DNA from: Methanosarcina sp.
GTDB taxonomy: Archaea; Halobacteriota; Methanosarcinia; Methanosarcinales; Methanosarcinaceae
Direction of reading: 5' to 3'
DNA length: 6,700 nt
Assembly: GCA_003157235.1 (NCBI GenBank)
Contig: PMJC01000351.1
Span: forward strand, 2,739 to 9,438
Shown here piece by piece: positions 1 to 5,529 of this stretch. Made by a program: the position numbers and the translations under genes. The notes beneath the pieces were generated by a model. That model worked only from the letters and a program-made list of their open reading frames with translations. It was not told where the DNA came from and did no database searches. The first letter of the stretch is position 1. Each line of letters opens with the position of its first letter.

Positions 1-16
1 AATTGATTCCGATCAT
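1..16 (-). CDS. Possible 5' end of a leftward gene that leaves the window
   Basis: An ATG on the minus strand (CAT at 14-16) opens a frame reading M-I-G-I-N up to the window edge. It is preceded at 28-32 by a GGAGG ribosome-binding sequence, 11 bases from the ATG. Only five codons are visible, so no product can be named. The case rests on the ribosome-binding site alone, and the stretch could be chance. Confidence 0.3.
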
Positions 17-20
17 GACT

Positions 21-32
21 GGAGTTTCCTCC
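21..32 (-). promoter_or_regulatory. Ribosome-binding site inside a small GAAA-loop hairpin
   Basis: Read on the minus strand the twelve bases are GGAG-GAAA-CTCC: a 4-bp perfect stem closed by a GAAA tetraloop of the GNRA class. The GGAGG ribosome-binding sequence of the possible gene starting at 16 lies in its 5' arm and loop. If transcribed, the hairpin could partly hide the site from the ribosome. The stem is short, so the regulatory reading is inference. Confidence 0.3.
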
Positions 33-48
33 AACGCTTGATAGAACT

Positions 49-303
49 ATGCCTATATCCAGTTGCACGGATCCTTTTTCGACTCTTCTTTCATTCATTA
101 GATCATTGTTTTCCCAAATCCATAATATAGTTTACTGCTATGATGATATACTCTATTTTGAACCTAAAATATATCACAATCAAACTTCCCAAGATGACGA
201 ATTGTACCATGTATTCAATTGTTTTAGGAAGATTATTACTATAAAAAAACATTGTATAGGATGGAGAAAGATCTTTGATGTATTAATAGAGAATTTAGAG
301 TAA
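49..303 (+). CDS. Unrecognised 84-residue reading frame, possibly a remnant
   Basis: An ATG-started frame of 84 codons ending in TAA. I do not recognise the product. It shows no signal peptide or clear membrane segment. The C-terminal half is the more protein-like part, with charged and aromatic residues such as DDELYHVF and KKHCIGWRKIFDVL. No ribosome-binding sequence precedes the ATG. A second frame open from the left edge (bases 2 to about 136) overlaps its first third, so the region may be a decayed gene whose halves lie in different frames. It converges with the minus-strand transporter pseudogene ending at 320. Low confidence that it is translated as given. Confidence 0.25.
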   Translation: MPISSCTDPFSTLLSFIRSLFSQIHNIVYCYDDILYFEPKIYHNQTSQDDELYHVFNCFRKIITIKKHCIGWRKIFDVLIENLE

Positions 304-319
304 CTATCAAACATGTCAT

Positions 320-1200
320 TCATTTACCCAGATCCCTTCTACTTACAACATAAACTGCTGTGAGGATTAAACCGCAGCCAAGAAAGGGGGAGATGTAGAC
401 TGGATTTTTTAGAATAGTAATTCAAAGAAGATTCCTGATACTGGTTCTAAAAAAGCAAGAATGCTACCTGTTTGTACCCTGATTCCTGAGACTCCTCTAA
501 GATAGATAACGGCAGCAAATGTAATAGTGAATACGAACATCATTATAGTATTAATGTTTTTAAAGAAAAGTGGAAGAGGAGTGAAAAATGCCGGCGGAAG
601 CATAATGAGAAGACTTATTTCAGTCATCCAAAATGTCTGAGTTATCCCTGTGTAATCATATCTTAGGTAACGGACCGGGATTATGGTTGTACCTAGTGAC
701 AGCCCTGAAAATAGGCTAAAAATAAGGCCTGTCTGAAAATTTGACTCGGTATCCACGCTCATCAGAAATTCTCCCGGGCGAGCAATAAGTAAAACACCTG
801 CTGCTGCAAGGAGAGGGGGAAAAGGCTTTTTCTGCTATTTCGTTCCCCAAGGATCGCAGGAGCAAGCAAATTAACATATACTGGAGTTATATAAAGCAGA
901 AGGACTGCAACGGACATCCCGCTATATTTGATGGAGGAGAAGTAGCATACGCTTGTAATTGCATTCAGAAGACCTAGAAGCACTAAGTACCTGCTATTTT
1001 TCCTAAGTCTAAGCTGGCCCAGCCCTCTACTAAACAGCAGGTAAATAAAAATCATGCAGAAGCTAAAAAAACCTTGAGAAAAGCATGGACTCAATGGACA
1101 TATTCTGAACTTTATCTAGGAAAACCCCTATTGTACCGTAAATTATACTGCCAATTGTAACTTTTGAATAGGGCTTATAAGAACCTTCCTTTAAAGGCAT
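320..1200 (-). pseudogene. EamA/DMT-family membrane transporter, broken by three frameshifts
   Basis: Three overlapping minus-strand frames join into one protein of about 293 residues, a normal size for the ten-helix EamA drug/metabolite transporter family. The start is ATG at 1200 (MPLKEGSYKPYSK), leading into a first hydrophobic segment (IGSIIYGTIGVFL). Typical segments follow, such as SVAVLLLYITPVYVNLLAP plus a LGER motif closing the first half, and AFLEPVSGIFF in the second. Frames break three times. At 1066-1072 a run of seven T has one base too many; six T gives FSRFFSFC. Near 815-823 one base is missing from a T/C run; restoring it gives PLLAAAGVLLIARPGEF. Near 411-417 one base is missing; restoring it gives FLKNPVYISPFLGCGLIL, ending at TGA 322-320. 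The substrate cannot be predicted. The gene is either a recent pseudogene or carries homopolymer sequencing errors. Family assignment is firm, specificity unknown. Confidence 0.85.
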
Positions 1201-1224
1201 AATCGAGGATTTAAAGGACTGCAG

Positions 1225-1232
1225 ATTTATAT
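1225..1232 (-). promoter_or_regulatory. TATA-like box for the transporter gene
   Basis: The minus strand reads AAAAACATATAAATC here, a good match to an archaeal TATA box with an A-rich upstream element. Its centre lies about 29 bases before the ATG at 1200. With the usual archaeal spacing, transcription would start within a few bases of the ATG. That fits the lack of a ribosome-binding sequence and suggests a nearly leaderless mRNA. Position-based inference. Confidence 0.4.
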
Positions 1233-1320
1233 GTTTTTGGTACCTGGAAAAAAGATAGTTGTAAATATGGAAATTGAAAACACAAATGTTTTTACACAAA
1301 AATTCTGTAACAGAATAGAG

Positions 1321-1341
1321 AGAAAATAAATTAAAAAACAG
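1321..1341 (-). terminator. T-rich stretch, possible archaeal terminator
   Basis: Just after the stop of the small minus-strand gene (1354) the minus strand reads CTGTTTTTTAATTTATTTTC. Archaeal RNA polymerase often terminates on runs of T in the non-template strand without a hairpin. The position between that gene and the transporter's own TATA-like box is consistent with an end of transcript. The local A+T richness makes such runs common, so this is weak. Confidence 0.3.
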
Positions 1342-1353
1342 TTTCAAAAGCTT

Positions 1354-1548
1354 TCAAAAACTGCGCCTATCTAGCAGTAGAATAAGTTCAGCTTCAATCA
1401 GTTGTTCCAAAAGTTCACTTTCAATATAGTCATACTGGAAGCAGATATTGACTAGCCGTTTATATGTGTCATCATCTACATAGGCAATGTCCAATCTTTT
1501 TAACACATTTGCTATCGCAATTTTTATCTTTTCGCTTTTCAAGTTCAA
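1354..1548 (-). CDS. Small hypothetical protein, 64 residues, TTG start
   Basis: A minus-strand frame beginning at TTG 1548 and ending at TGA 1356-1354. The product is acidic and predicted largely helical, with a charged start (LKSEKIKIAIANVLKRLD), a central YVDDDTYKRLVNICFQYDY and a leucine/glutamate-rich end (ESELLEQLIEAELILLL). There is no signal peptide or metal-binding pattern, and I do not recognise the family. No ATG or GTG start exists in frame, and no ribosome-binding sequence stands before the TTG. The frame stays open upstream to TAA at 1597-1599, so this may be the tail of a longer, decayed gene. It lies between two frameshifted genes on the same strand, which adds to that suspicion. 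Confidence 0.45.
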   Translation of the reverse strand: MNLKSEKIKIAIANVLKRLDIAYVDDDTYKRLVNICFQYDYIESELLEQLIEAELILLLDRRSF

Positions 1549-1608
1549 ACCAACGCAAAATACTTTTAATTGGATTATTAATGTAGAGCTTCTGGATTAA
1601 AATTCAAC

Positions 1609-1805
1609 CTATTGCGAATTTATAGAGGAATTATACACAGCCTGACCCCTATTTTCGAGCTTCGGTTTGATTTTTACATAGTCATTTTCTTTTACGGAAA
1701 TGACAGCACTGGATCACCACACAGCAAGAAAGTAATATTCACGCCATTTTTCCCTACGACTCTATAAGTTCCCAAAGTTTCATCCCGCAGCAAGCTGTGG
1801 GGCAT
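1609..1805 (-). pseudogene. Unrecognised 65-residue protein gene with one frameshift, just after nfeD
   Basis: A minus-strand ATG at 1805 opens 37 codons (MPHSLLRDETLGTYRVVGKN, then GVNITFLLCGDPV) that stop early at TAA. The next frame continues with equally protein-like sequence (VISVKENDYVKIKPKLENRG, ending VYNSSINSQ and TAG at 1611-1609). Restoring one missing base near 1705-1715 joins them into a 65-residue polypeptide with alternating beta-strand-like segments. I do not recognise the family. The start is 21 bases past the nfeD stop, so it may once have been the last cistron of the usp-slipin-nfeD operon. No ribosome-binding sequence is evident. The join is an inference from composition, not from a known homologue. 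Confidence 0.45.
1784..1801. repeat. Inverted repeat near the nfeD 3' end
   Basis: CCCGCAGC (1784-1791) and GCTGTGGG (1794-1801) are inverted copies separated by two bases. In RNA of the plus strand they pair fully with one G-U pair; in minus-strand RNA one A-C mismatch remains. It sits 26-43 bases beyond the nfeD stop and overlaps the first codons of the frameshifted small gene. It might act in 3'-end formation or stability of the operon mRNA, or be incidental. Confidence 0.35.
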
Positions 1806-1810
1806 TTGAC

Positions 1811-1824
1811 GAAAATAAAGAAAG
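1811..1824 (-). terminator. T-rich stretch after nfeD
   Basis: Directly after the nfeD TAA the minus strand reads CTTTCTTTATTTTC, a pyrimidine- and T-rich run of the kind at which archaeal transcription can end. If it works, the small frameshifted gene downstream is outside the main operon transcript. The run is short and interrupted, so confidence is low. Confidence 0.25.
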
Positions 1825-1826
1825 TA

Positions 1827-3131
1827 TTAGCTTTTTCTCTTTACTAGAAGTACTTCCTTTTCTTTTCCAATTATTTCAACTTTTTCTTTAACTCCTATTT
1901 TTTCCTCAGATCTAGCTTGCCAGTATTCTCCATTATACCGAACAAATCCTGACTTTTCTGGTCCCATAGGATCGATTGTTCGGGCTGTATCACCGATGAT
2001 TGTCCCTATAACTGGTTTTTTCTTTTGAATCTCGGTTACTTTATAAATTGCGAAGACAAGAAAAAATCCGAAGACAATCGTAGGGATGATAACTGTCAAA
2101 GTCATAAGCCTCCTGAATTCGGGAGTATAGATATGTTCATCTCCCATAGGTACAAGGAGTACACTACCTATTATAAGACTGATGAAACCGGCAAACCCGA
2201 GAATTCCGAAGCCTGGAATCTTAATTTCCAGGATCAGAAACCCGATCCCTATAATTATAAGGAAGATTGCACCCACATTGATATTAAACCCTGTACCTAT
2301 CAACCCAAGTACTATCGCAACGATTCCAAAAACTTCTACCCCTGATCCAAGATTTGAAATCCCAAAGATGATCCCATAAAGCCCAATGATTAGGAGAAGA
2401 GAAGAGAGAATTGGATTTGAGATTAGCTCCAAGAAAGCTAGAGAAAGAGAAGGTTCATAGTTTTCAATGCTGAAGCTTTCAGTTCTGAGAATCTTTCCTT
2501 TCACAACCTTCCCATTGATCTGGGTCAACAAATCAGAGATAGACGGAGCTATATATTCTATTACACCTGCTTCTAGTGCTTCTTGCGCGTCAAGATTTTT
2601 GTTTTTGGTTATAACTTCTTCTGCAAATGTCTCATTTCTTAGGTGTTTACTGGCGATTGTGATCGAATATTTGATAAGGGCATTTATTATCTTTTCGTCT
2701 TCTATGGGTTTTGTTCCCTCTGCTGATATATGTACTGGCTGCGCTGAACCAATCACAGTGAAAGGAGCCATTGCAGCAATATCAGTTCCCATCAGAATAA
2801 AAGTGCCAGCTGACCAAGCTTTTCCACCCTCAGGTACATATCCGATAACAGGAACTGTTGTATTCCCAATTCTCTTTATGATTGCCTCTGTTTCTTCCAG
2901 CCCTCCGCCAGGTGTGTCAAGGCTAATTACAAGAGCTTCAAAGCCTTCATTTTCAGCTTTCGCTATTGCATTAGCTATGATATCATCTGAAACCGGGGTG
3001 ATGGATCCTGAAATTTTAAGTACAATCACCTTATTGTCAGATCCTGCCCCAGCAACATGAGCAAAGACGGCTATAAGAATGGAGCACAAGAATAAAACAA
3101 AGAGGGGACGTGTACCCCTTTCCACAAGCAT
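1827..3131 (-). CDS. NfeD family membrane-bound serine protease (ClpP class)
   Basis: A 434-residue protein of the long NfeD type. Residues 1-29 form a signal peptide or anchor (FVLFLCSILIAVFAHVAGAG). Residues about 34-200 are the ClpP-class protease domain, with DTPGGG at 72-77, the nucleophile region WSAGT with Ser107, and Lys147 about 40 residues later, which matches the Ser/Lys dyad of Pyrococcus PH1510 (Ser97/Lys138) in spacing and context. About five membrane segments follow (near 238-258, 263-282, 284-302, 308-327, 341-364). The C-terminal domain, about 373-434, is the NfeD OB-fold (GEYWQARS, KVEIIGKEKEVLLV). The protease domain is expected outside the cytoplasmic membrane, cutting the hydrophobic C-terminus of its stomatin partner. 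That partner is encoded immediately upstream with a 52-base gap. The ATG at 3131 is chosen because the signal sequence follows it directly; the nearby ribosome-binding sequence is weak. All key residues are present, so it should be active. Family assignment is firm; the substrate is inferred from the family. Confidence 0.95.
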   Translation of the reverse strand: MLVERGTRPLFVLFLCSILIAVFAHVAGAGSDNKVIVLKISGSITPVSDDIIANAIAKAENEGFEALVISLDTPGGGLEETEAIIKRIGNTTVPVIGYVPEGGKAWSAGTFILMGTDIAAMAPFTVIGSAQPVHISAEGTKPIEDEKIINALIKYSITIASKHLRNETFAEEVITKNKNLDAQEALEAGVIEYIAPSISDLLTQINGKVVKGKILRTESFSIENYEPSLSLAFLELISNPILSSLLLIIGLYGIIFGISNLGSGVEVFGIVAIVLGLIGTGFNINVGAIFLIIIGIGFLILEIKIPGFGILGFAGFISLIIGSVLLVPMGDEHIYTPEFRRLMTLTVIIPTIVFGFFLVFAIYKVTEIQKKKPVIGTIIGDTARTIDPMGPEKSGFVRYNGEYWQARSEEKIGVKEKVEIIGKEKEVLLVKRKS

Positions 3132-3183
3132 GTTTGTCGGTCCTTACCTACTCATCACTTCCCTTTAGACTCTTCTTTCACCT

Positions 3184-3963
3184 TTATTCCTCTTTCTTTC
3201 TAGAAATAGCCTGAGATAAAGCTGCTATGTTTCCGGTTTCAAGGACTTGAGACTGAGTAACCACTATCAGATTCTTTTCCCTAGCAATCTCAGCAAGAGT
3301 CTGCAATTCCCTCAGTTTGATCGCTGTAGGTACCCCCTGATAGAAAGCTGCTGCTTCCGACATCTTCTGGCCAGCTTGAGATTCTCCTTCTGCAAGGATT
3401 ATTCTTGAACGCTTTTCTCTCTCGGCTTCAGCTTGTTTGGCAATTGCTCTTTTCATTGTATCCGGCAAGGATACATCCCTAATTGTAACCCCTGTAACCT
3501 TAATTCCCCACGGGTCTGTGTACGCATCTAGAAGTTCCTGAATTCGCTTGTTGATACTTTCTCTCTCCGAAAGCAGCCCATCAAGTTCCATCTGACCCAG
3601 CACGTCCCTAAGTGTTGTCTGTGAAAGGGCATATGTTGCGAACTTATAATTCTCAACTTGAGTTATAGCGGCTCCCGGCTCAACTATCTTATAATAAACA
3701 ACGGCATCGACTTCAACCGTAACGTTGTCCCGCGTGATTACTGCCTGTTTAGGAATATCAACGGTAACAACTCTAAGGTCTACTTTGATTACTTTATCGA
3801 CAAGTGGGATAATCAGGAAAATACCAGGTCCTTTTATTCCACTAAGACGACCTAGCCTGAAAATAACTACCCTCTCATATTCATTAACCATTTTTATAGA
3901 TTGTGAAAGTATTAAAAAAACAACTATTAATGCAGGAAATAAAGAGGCATTGAAATCAACCAT
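3184..3963 (-). CDS. Slipin / stomatin-like SPFH-domain membrane protein
   Basis: A 259-residue stomatin homologue close to the usual length of archaeal slipins. A short N-terminal membrane segment (about 8-23, LFPALIVVFLILSQSI) is followed by the SPFH domain (about 25-180) with the family hallmarks NEYERVVIFRLGR (27-39), GPGIFLIIPLVDK, and LRDVLGQMELDGLLSERESI. Next comes an alanine/glutamate-rich coiled coil (about 168-207, AIAKQAEAEREKRSRIILAE). The tail NLIVVTQSQV (231-240) to SRKKEE is where the NfeD protease partner is expected to cut. Such proteins form oligomers on membrane microdomains and are thought to organise or regulate membrane proteins. The gene lies 33 bases after usp and 52 bases before nfeD. 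The ATG at 3963 has a strong ribosome-binding site. Assignment is firm; the cellular role in this organism is unknown. Confidence 0.95.
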   Translation of the reverse strand: MVDFNASLFPALIVVFLILSQSIKMVNEYERVVIFRLGRLSGIKGPGIFLIIPLVDKVIKVDLRVVTVDIPKQAVITRDNVTVEVDAVVYYKIVEPGAAITQVENYKFATYALSQTTLRDVLGQMELDGLLSERESINKRIQELLDAYTDPWGIKVTGVTIRDVSLPDTMKRAIAKQAEAEREKRSRIILAEGESQAGQKMSEAAAFYQGVPTAIKLRELQTLAEIAREKNLIVVTQSQVLETGNIAALSQAISRKKEE

Positions 3964-3970
3964 AGTTTAC

Positions 3971-3977
3971 AACCTCC
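3971..3977 (-). promoter_or_regulatory. Strong ribosome-binding site of the slipin gene
   Basis: The minus strand reads GGAGGTT seven bases before the slipin ATG at 3963. This is the best ribosome-binding sequence in the window and fixes the start codon. It lies in the 33-base gap after usp, so the slipin can be translated independently from a shared usp-slipin-nfeD transcript. Confidence 0.8.
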
Positions 3978-3996
3978 AGTATCATAACCTCTAGTT

Positions 3997-4485
3997 TCAT
4001 AATACTTGGATGAGATTTAATAATACATTTTCAGCAGTTTCTTTCCTTACAACAAGGACGGCTATTTTTGAGTGTTTGATCACTTTTTCTGCTACGCTTC
4101 CGATAAGGAATTTCTGAATTGCGGATTTCCCGTGTGAACCCATAACGATAAGATCAATATCGTTTTTTTCTGCAAAGTCAATAATCTCAACCGCAGGACT
4201 TCCTTCTAGAATAATGGATTCTACCTCAACATTTGCGGCTCCGCCAGCGTTTTCTACATAAGCTGTCGCTTCCTGACCTTCTTGCCTGAGATGCTCTTTC
4301 ATTGTTTTTTCCCATTCTGCATCTATATATGGAGTTATCAAATAGCCCCCCAATGCAATCACATATATAGCACACAGCTGTGCTTCGCTTAGCTTTGCAA
4401 TTTCAATTGCAGAAGCAACTGCTTTTTGTACTAGTTCCGAGCCGTCGGTTGCAATCAGGATCTTCCTGTAAACAGTGCTTTTCAT
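3997..4485 (-). CDS. Universal stress protein, ATP-binding UspA family
   Basis: A 162-residue single-domain Usp protein of the alpha/beta Rossmann-like fold. The first strand and loop KILIATDGS (8-16) carry the conserved Asp14. The nucleotide-binding motif G-2x-G-9x-G-S is complete: G116-SH-G119, nine residues, then G129-S130. This places it in the ATP-binding class, cytoplasmic and usually dimeric. After the last core strand (IAVLVVRKE, ending near 149) there is a 13-residue tail, TAENVLLNLIQVL, beyond the point where most family members stop. It is the first gene of the likely operon with slipin and nfeD. No strong ribosome-binding sequence is visible before the ATG, only AGAG. A second ATG four bases upstream is out of frame. 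Family assignment is firm; the stress it answers to cannot be read from the sequence. Confidence 0.93.
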   Translation of the reverse strand: MKSTVYRKILIATDGSELVQKAVASAIEIAKLSEAQLCAIYVIALGGYLITPYIDAEWEKTMKEHLRQEGQEATAYVENAGGAANVEVESIILEGSPAVEIIDFAEKNDIDLIVMGSHGKSAIQKFLIGSVAEKVIKHSKIAVLVVRKETAENVLLNLIQVL

Positions 4486-4525
4486 ACATGATTTCTCTTT
4501 TTTCGGTTCTGTTTCTTTCTTTTCT

Positions 4526-4538
4526 CAATAAATTTAAG
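4526..4538 (-). promoter_or_regulatory. Possible TATA box of the usp-slipin-nfeD operon
   Basis: The minus strand reads CTTAAATTTATTG, centred about 47 bases before the usp ATG. With normal archaeal spacing this gives a start of transcription near 4506 and a leader of roughly 20 bases. A second candidate, GTATGTATACTTTGG, lies a little further upstream at about 4541-4555. The sequence alone does not decide between them. Confidence 0.35.
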
Positions 4539-4660
4539 TTCCAAAGTATACATACACATTGGTTAATTCATCAAGGATTAAAGACCATTTTTCTTTATCA
4601 AGGTCTTCTGTTTTTTCTAGAACATATTTGTAAATCCTAAGGTTATAATCGTTCCTACTG

Positions 4661-4693
4661 GAGGTTCTATGAAGTCTTCGGGGATAGAACCTC
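4661..4693. repeat. Perfect 10-bp inverted repeat with a 13-base loop
   Basis: GAGGTTCTAT (4661-4670) is exactly complementary to ATAGAACCTC (4684-4693). The loop is GAAGTCTTCGGGG. The hairpin lies about 175-210 bases upstream of usp and about 50 bases before the recognisable part of a decayed IS200/IS605 tnpA. IS200/IS605 elements carry subterminal hairpins that their transposase recognises, so this could be a surviving left-end structure. It lies closer to the transposase core than a full N-terminus would allow, so an operator or an unrelated structured RNA is also possible. Confidence 0.6.
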
Positions 4694-4742
4694 AGAGATA
4701 ACTCGGGGGATTTTGTTGGGGAAAATAAAAGGCATCTGATAG

Positions 4743-4920
4743 GTTTTTAAAAATATTAAAATTATTGAAAAAGAGACAGATTTTGAAATACTAGAAATTG
4801 AAACTGACAAAGACCAAATCTATCTACTGTTTAAGAGCGAGCCAAAAATCAGCACTCTTGCGATTATTCTAAAACTGAAAAAAGAGACAACAATTAGGTA
4901 TGGAATATGAAGTGATGGCA
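4743..4920 (+). pseudogene. Decayed IS200/IS605-type TnpA (Y1 HUH) transposase
   Basis: The frame from 4743 to TGA 4908-4910 reads KNIKIIEKETDFEI, then ILEIETDKDQIYLLFKSEP, then STLAIILKLKKETTIR. It matches the middle of IS200/IS605 TnpA, where the family has the pattern ETDKDHIHLLV, then a proline-rich turn and a LKQETTIR-like helix. The catalytic HUH motif (His-hydrophobic-His) has become Q-I-Y, so the enzyme would be inactive. The stop at 4908 is followed by S-D-G, resembling the family FWSDGYF with W changed to TGA; if so, a piece between the two motifs is missing. Upstream, KIKGI followed by two stops (4737-4742) looks like more of the decayed N-terminus. No intact tnpB or C-terminal catalytic tyrosine helix is recognisable. 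A dead insertion-sequence fragment. Family assignment comes from motif recall. Confidence 0.65.
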
Positions 4921-5278
4921 TTCTTCCGCACATCTGCAGAAAGAAAGTAGAATATATTGTATCGATACTTAGGTACCAACTCCATTATATAGGTTGAGTT
5001 AAAGGATTTGAACTACAGATAGAAGTATTTAATTAAATACGTATCATGGCCTAGTAAGAGGTGGAGAAACTATACCTGACATGGTGCCAAAAATAAACTC
5101 ATTTTCAAAGAAACGATGATTTAAGGTTTTATGGAAACAGAAAGATTTCAGAGTACATATAGTCTCCAACCTAAAAGAAAGGTATTCAGGACCCTCCATA
5201 CTCTAGAAGCAATACAAAGCTCGATTATTCTTTAAAATACAAGATTCAAAAAAACAAGTTTTTATTTCCTTGATGAAC

Positions 5279-5431
5279 TCATTTTAAAAGCTTATTCACA
5301 AAATAATTTTCTCTTATTAGGAGGAAAGTGTCTGGCTGGCTAAGAACTTCGATACAAATCGCCAGACACTTATGAATCCACTCCCAAACTCGCTCTTTTG
5401 GAATGTCATTACCTTGAAGATCGTGAGTTAG
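5279..5431 (-). pseudogene. Possible remnant of a second transposase
   Basis: A minus-strand frame between stops reads LTHDLQGNDIPKERVWEWIH, continuing KCLAICIEVL and ending LLK. The piece IPKERVWEWIHK resembles the helix-turn-helix segment of archaeal DDE transposases, where a small polar helix is followed by a WxWIxK recognition helix. No start codon is present, and the expected catalytic domain is not recognisable further along the strand. A neighbouring frame upstream has a CxxC pair (TCSSC) that could be a zinc-ribbon leftover. The 11-bp inverted repeat at 5326-5371 lies inside this frame. Weak call based on a short motif; it could be chance. Confidence 0.25.
5326..5371. repeat. Perfect 11-bp inverted repeat with a 24-base loop
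   Basis: AAGTGTCTGGC (5326-5336) is exactly complementary to GCCAGACACTT (5361-5371). In this A+T-rich neighbourhood the G+C-rich stem stands out. Just before it, AGGAGG at 5319-5324 sits three bases from a GTG, but the reading frame is only 15 codons. It may be an end structure of a mobile element, a stable RNA hairpin, or chance within a decayed coding region. Confidence 0.55.
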
Positions 5432-5529
5432 TTATAAATTGTAAGAACCTGATAGTATTTTTAGACTTACTCCCAAGATTCAAACAGGAACTGCACGTAT
5501 TTACTCACAAAATTACAGTTTTAAAAAAT

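Noticed and set aside
2025..3060. Plus-strand open frames of 65-197 codons across 2025-2345, 2182-2379 and 2467-3060
   Set aside because: They lie antisense to the intact nfeD gene, whose domains and catalytic residues are clear; their translations resemble no protein family.
3658..3994. Plus-strand open frames at 3658-3855 and 3725-3994
   Set aside because: Antisense to the slipin gene; shadows of its codon use.
4380..4640. Plus-strand 86-codon frame at 4380-4640
   Set aside because: Overlaps the start of usp in antisense and the usp promoter region; no family resemblance or ribosome-binding sequence.
5003..5014. Minus-strand GTTCAAATCC resembling a tRNA T-loop
   Set aside because: The flanking bases do not form a T stem, and no acceptor, D or anticodon arms can be built around it.
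5033..5215. Plus-strand frame with protein-like pieces such as GLVRGGETIPDMVPKI and FKVLWKQKDFRVHIV, interrupted by one TGA
   Set aside because: No family recognised and no ribosome-binding site; an ATG frame of 51 codons is open antisense to it, so the signal is ambiguous. It could be part of a decayed element, but I cannot support it.
5131..5235. Plus-strand ATG frame of 34 codons after AAGG
   Set aside because: Short, unrecognised, and within a region with many broken frames.
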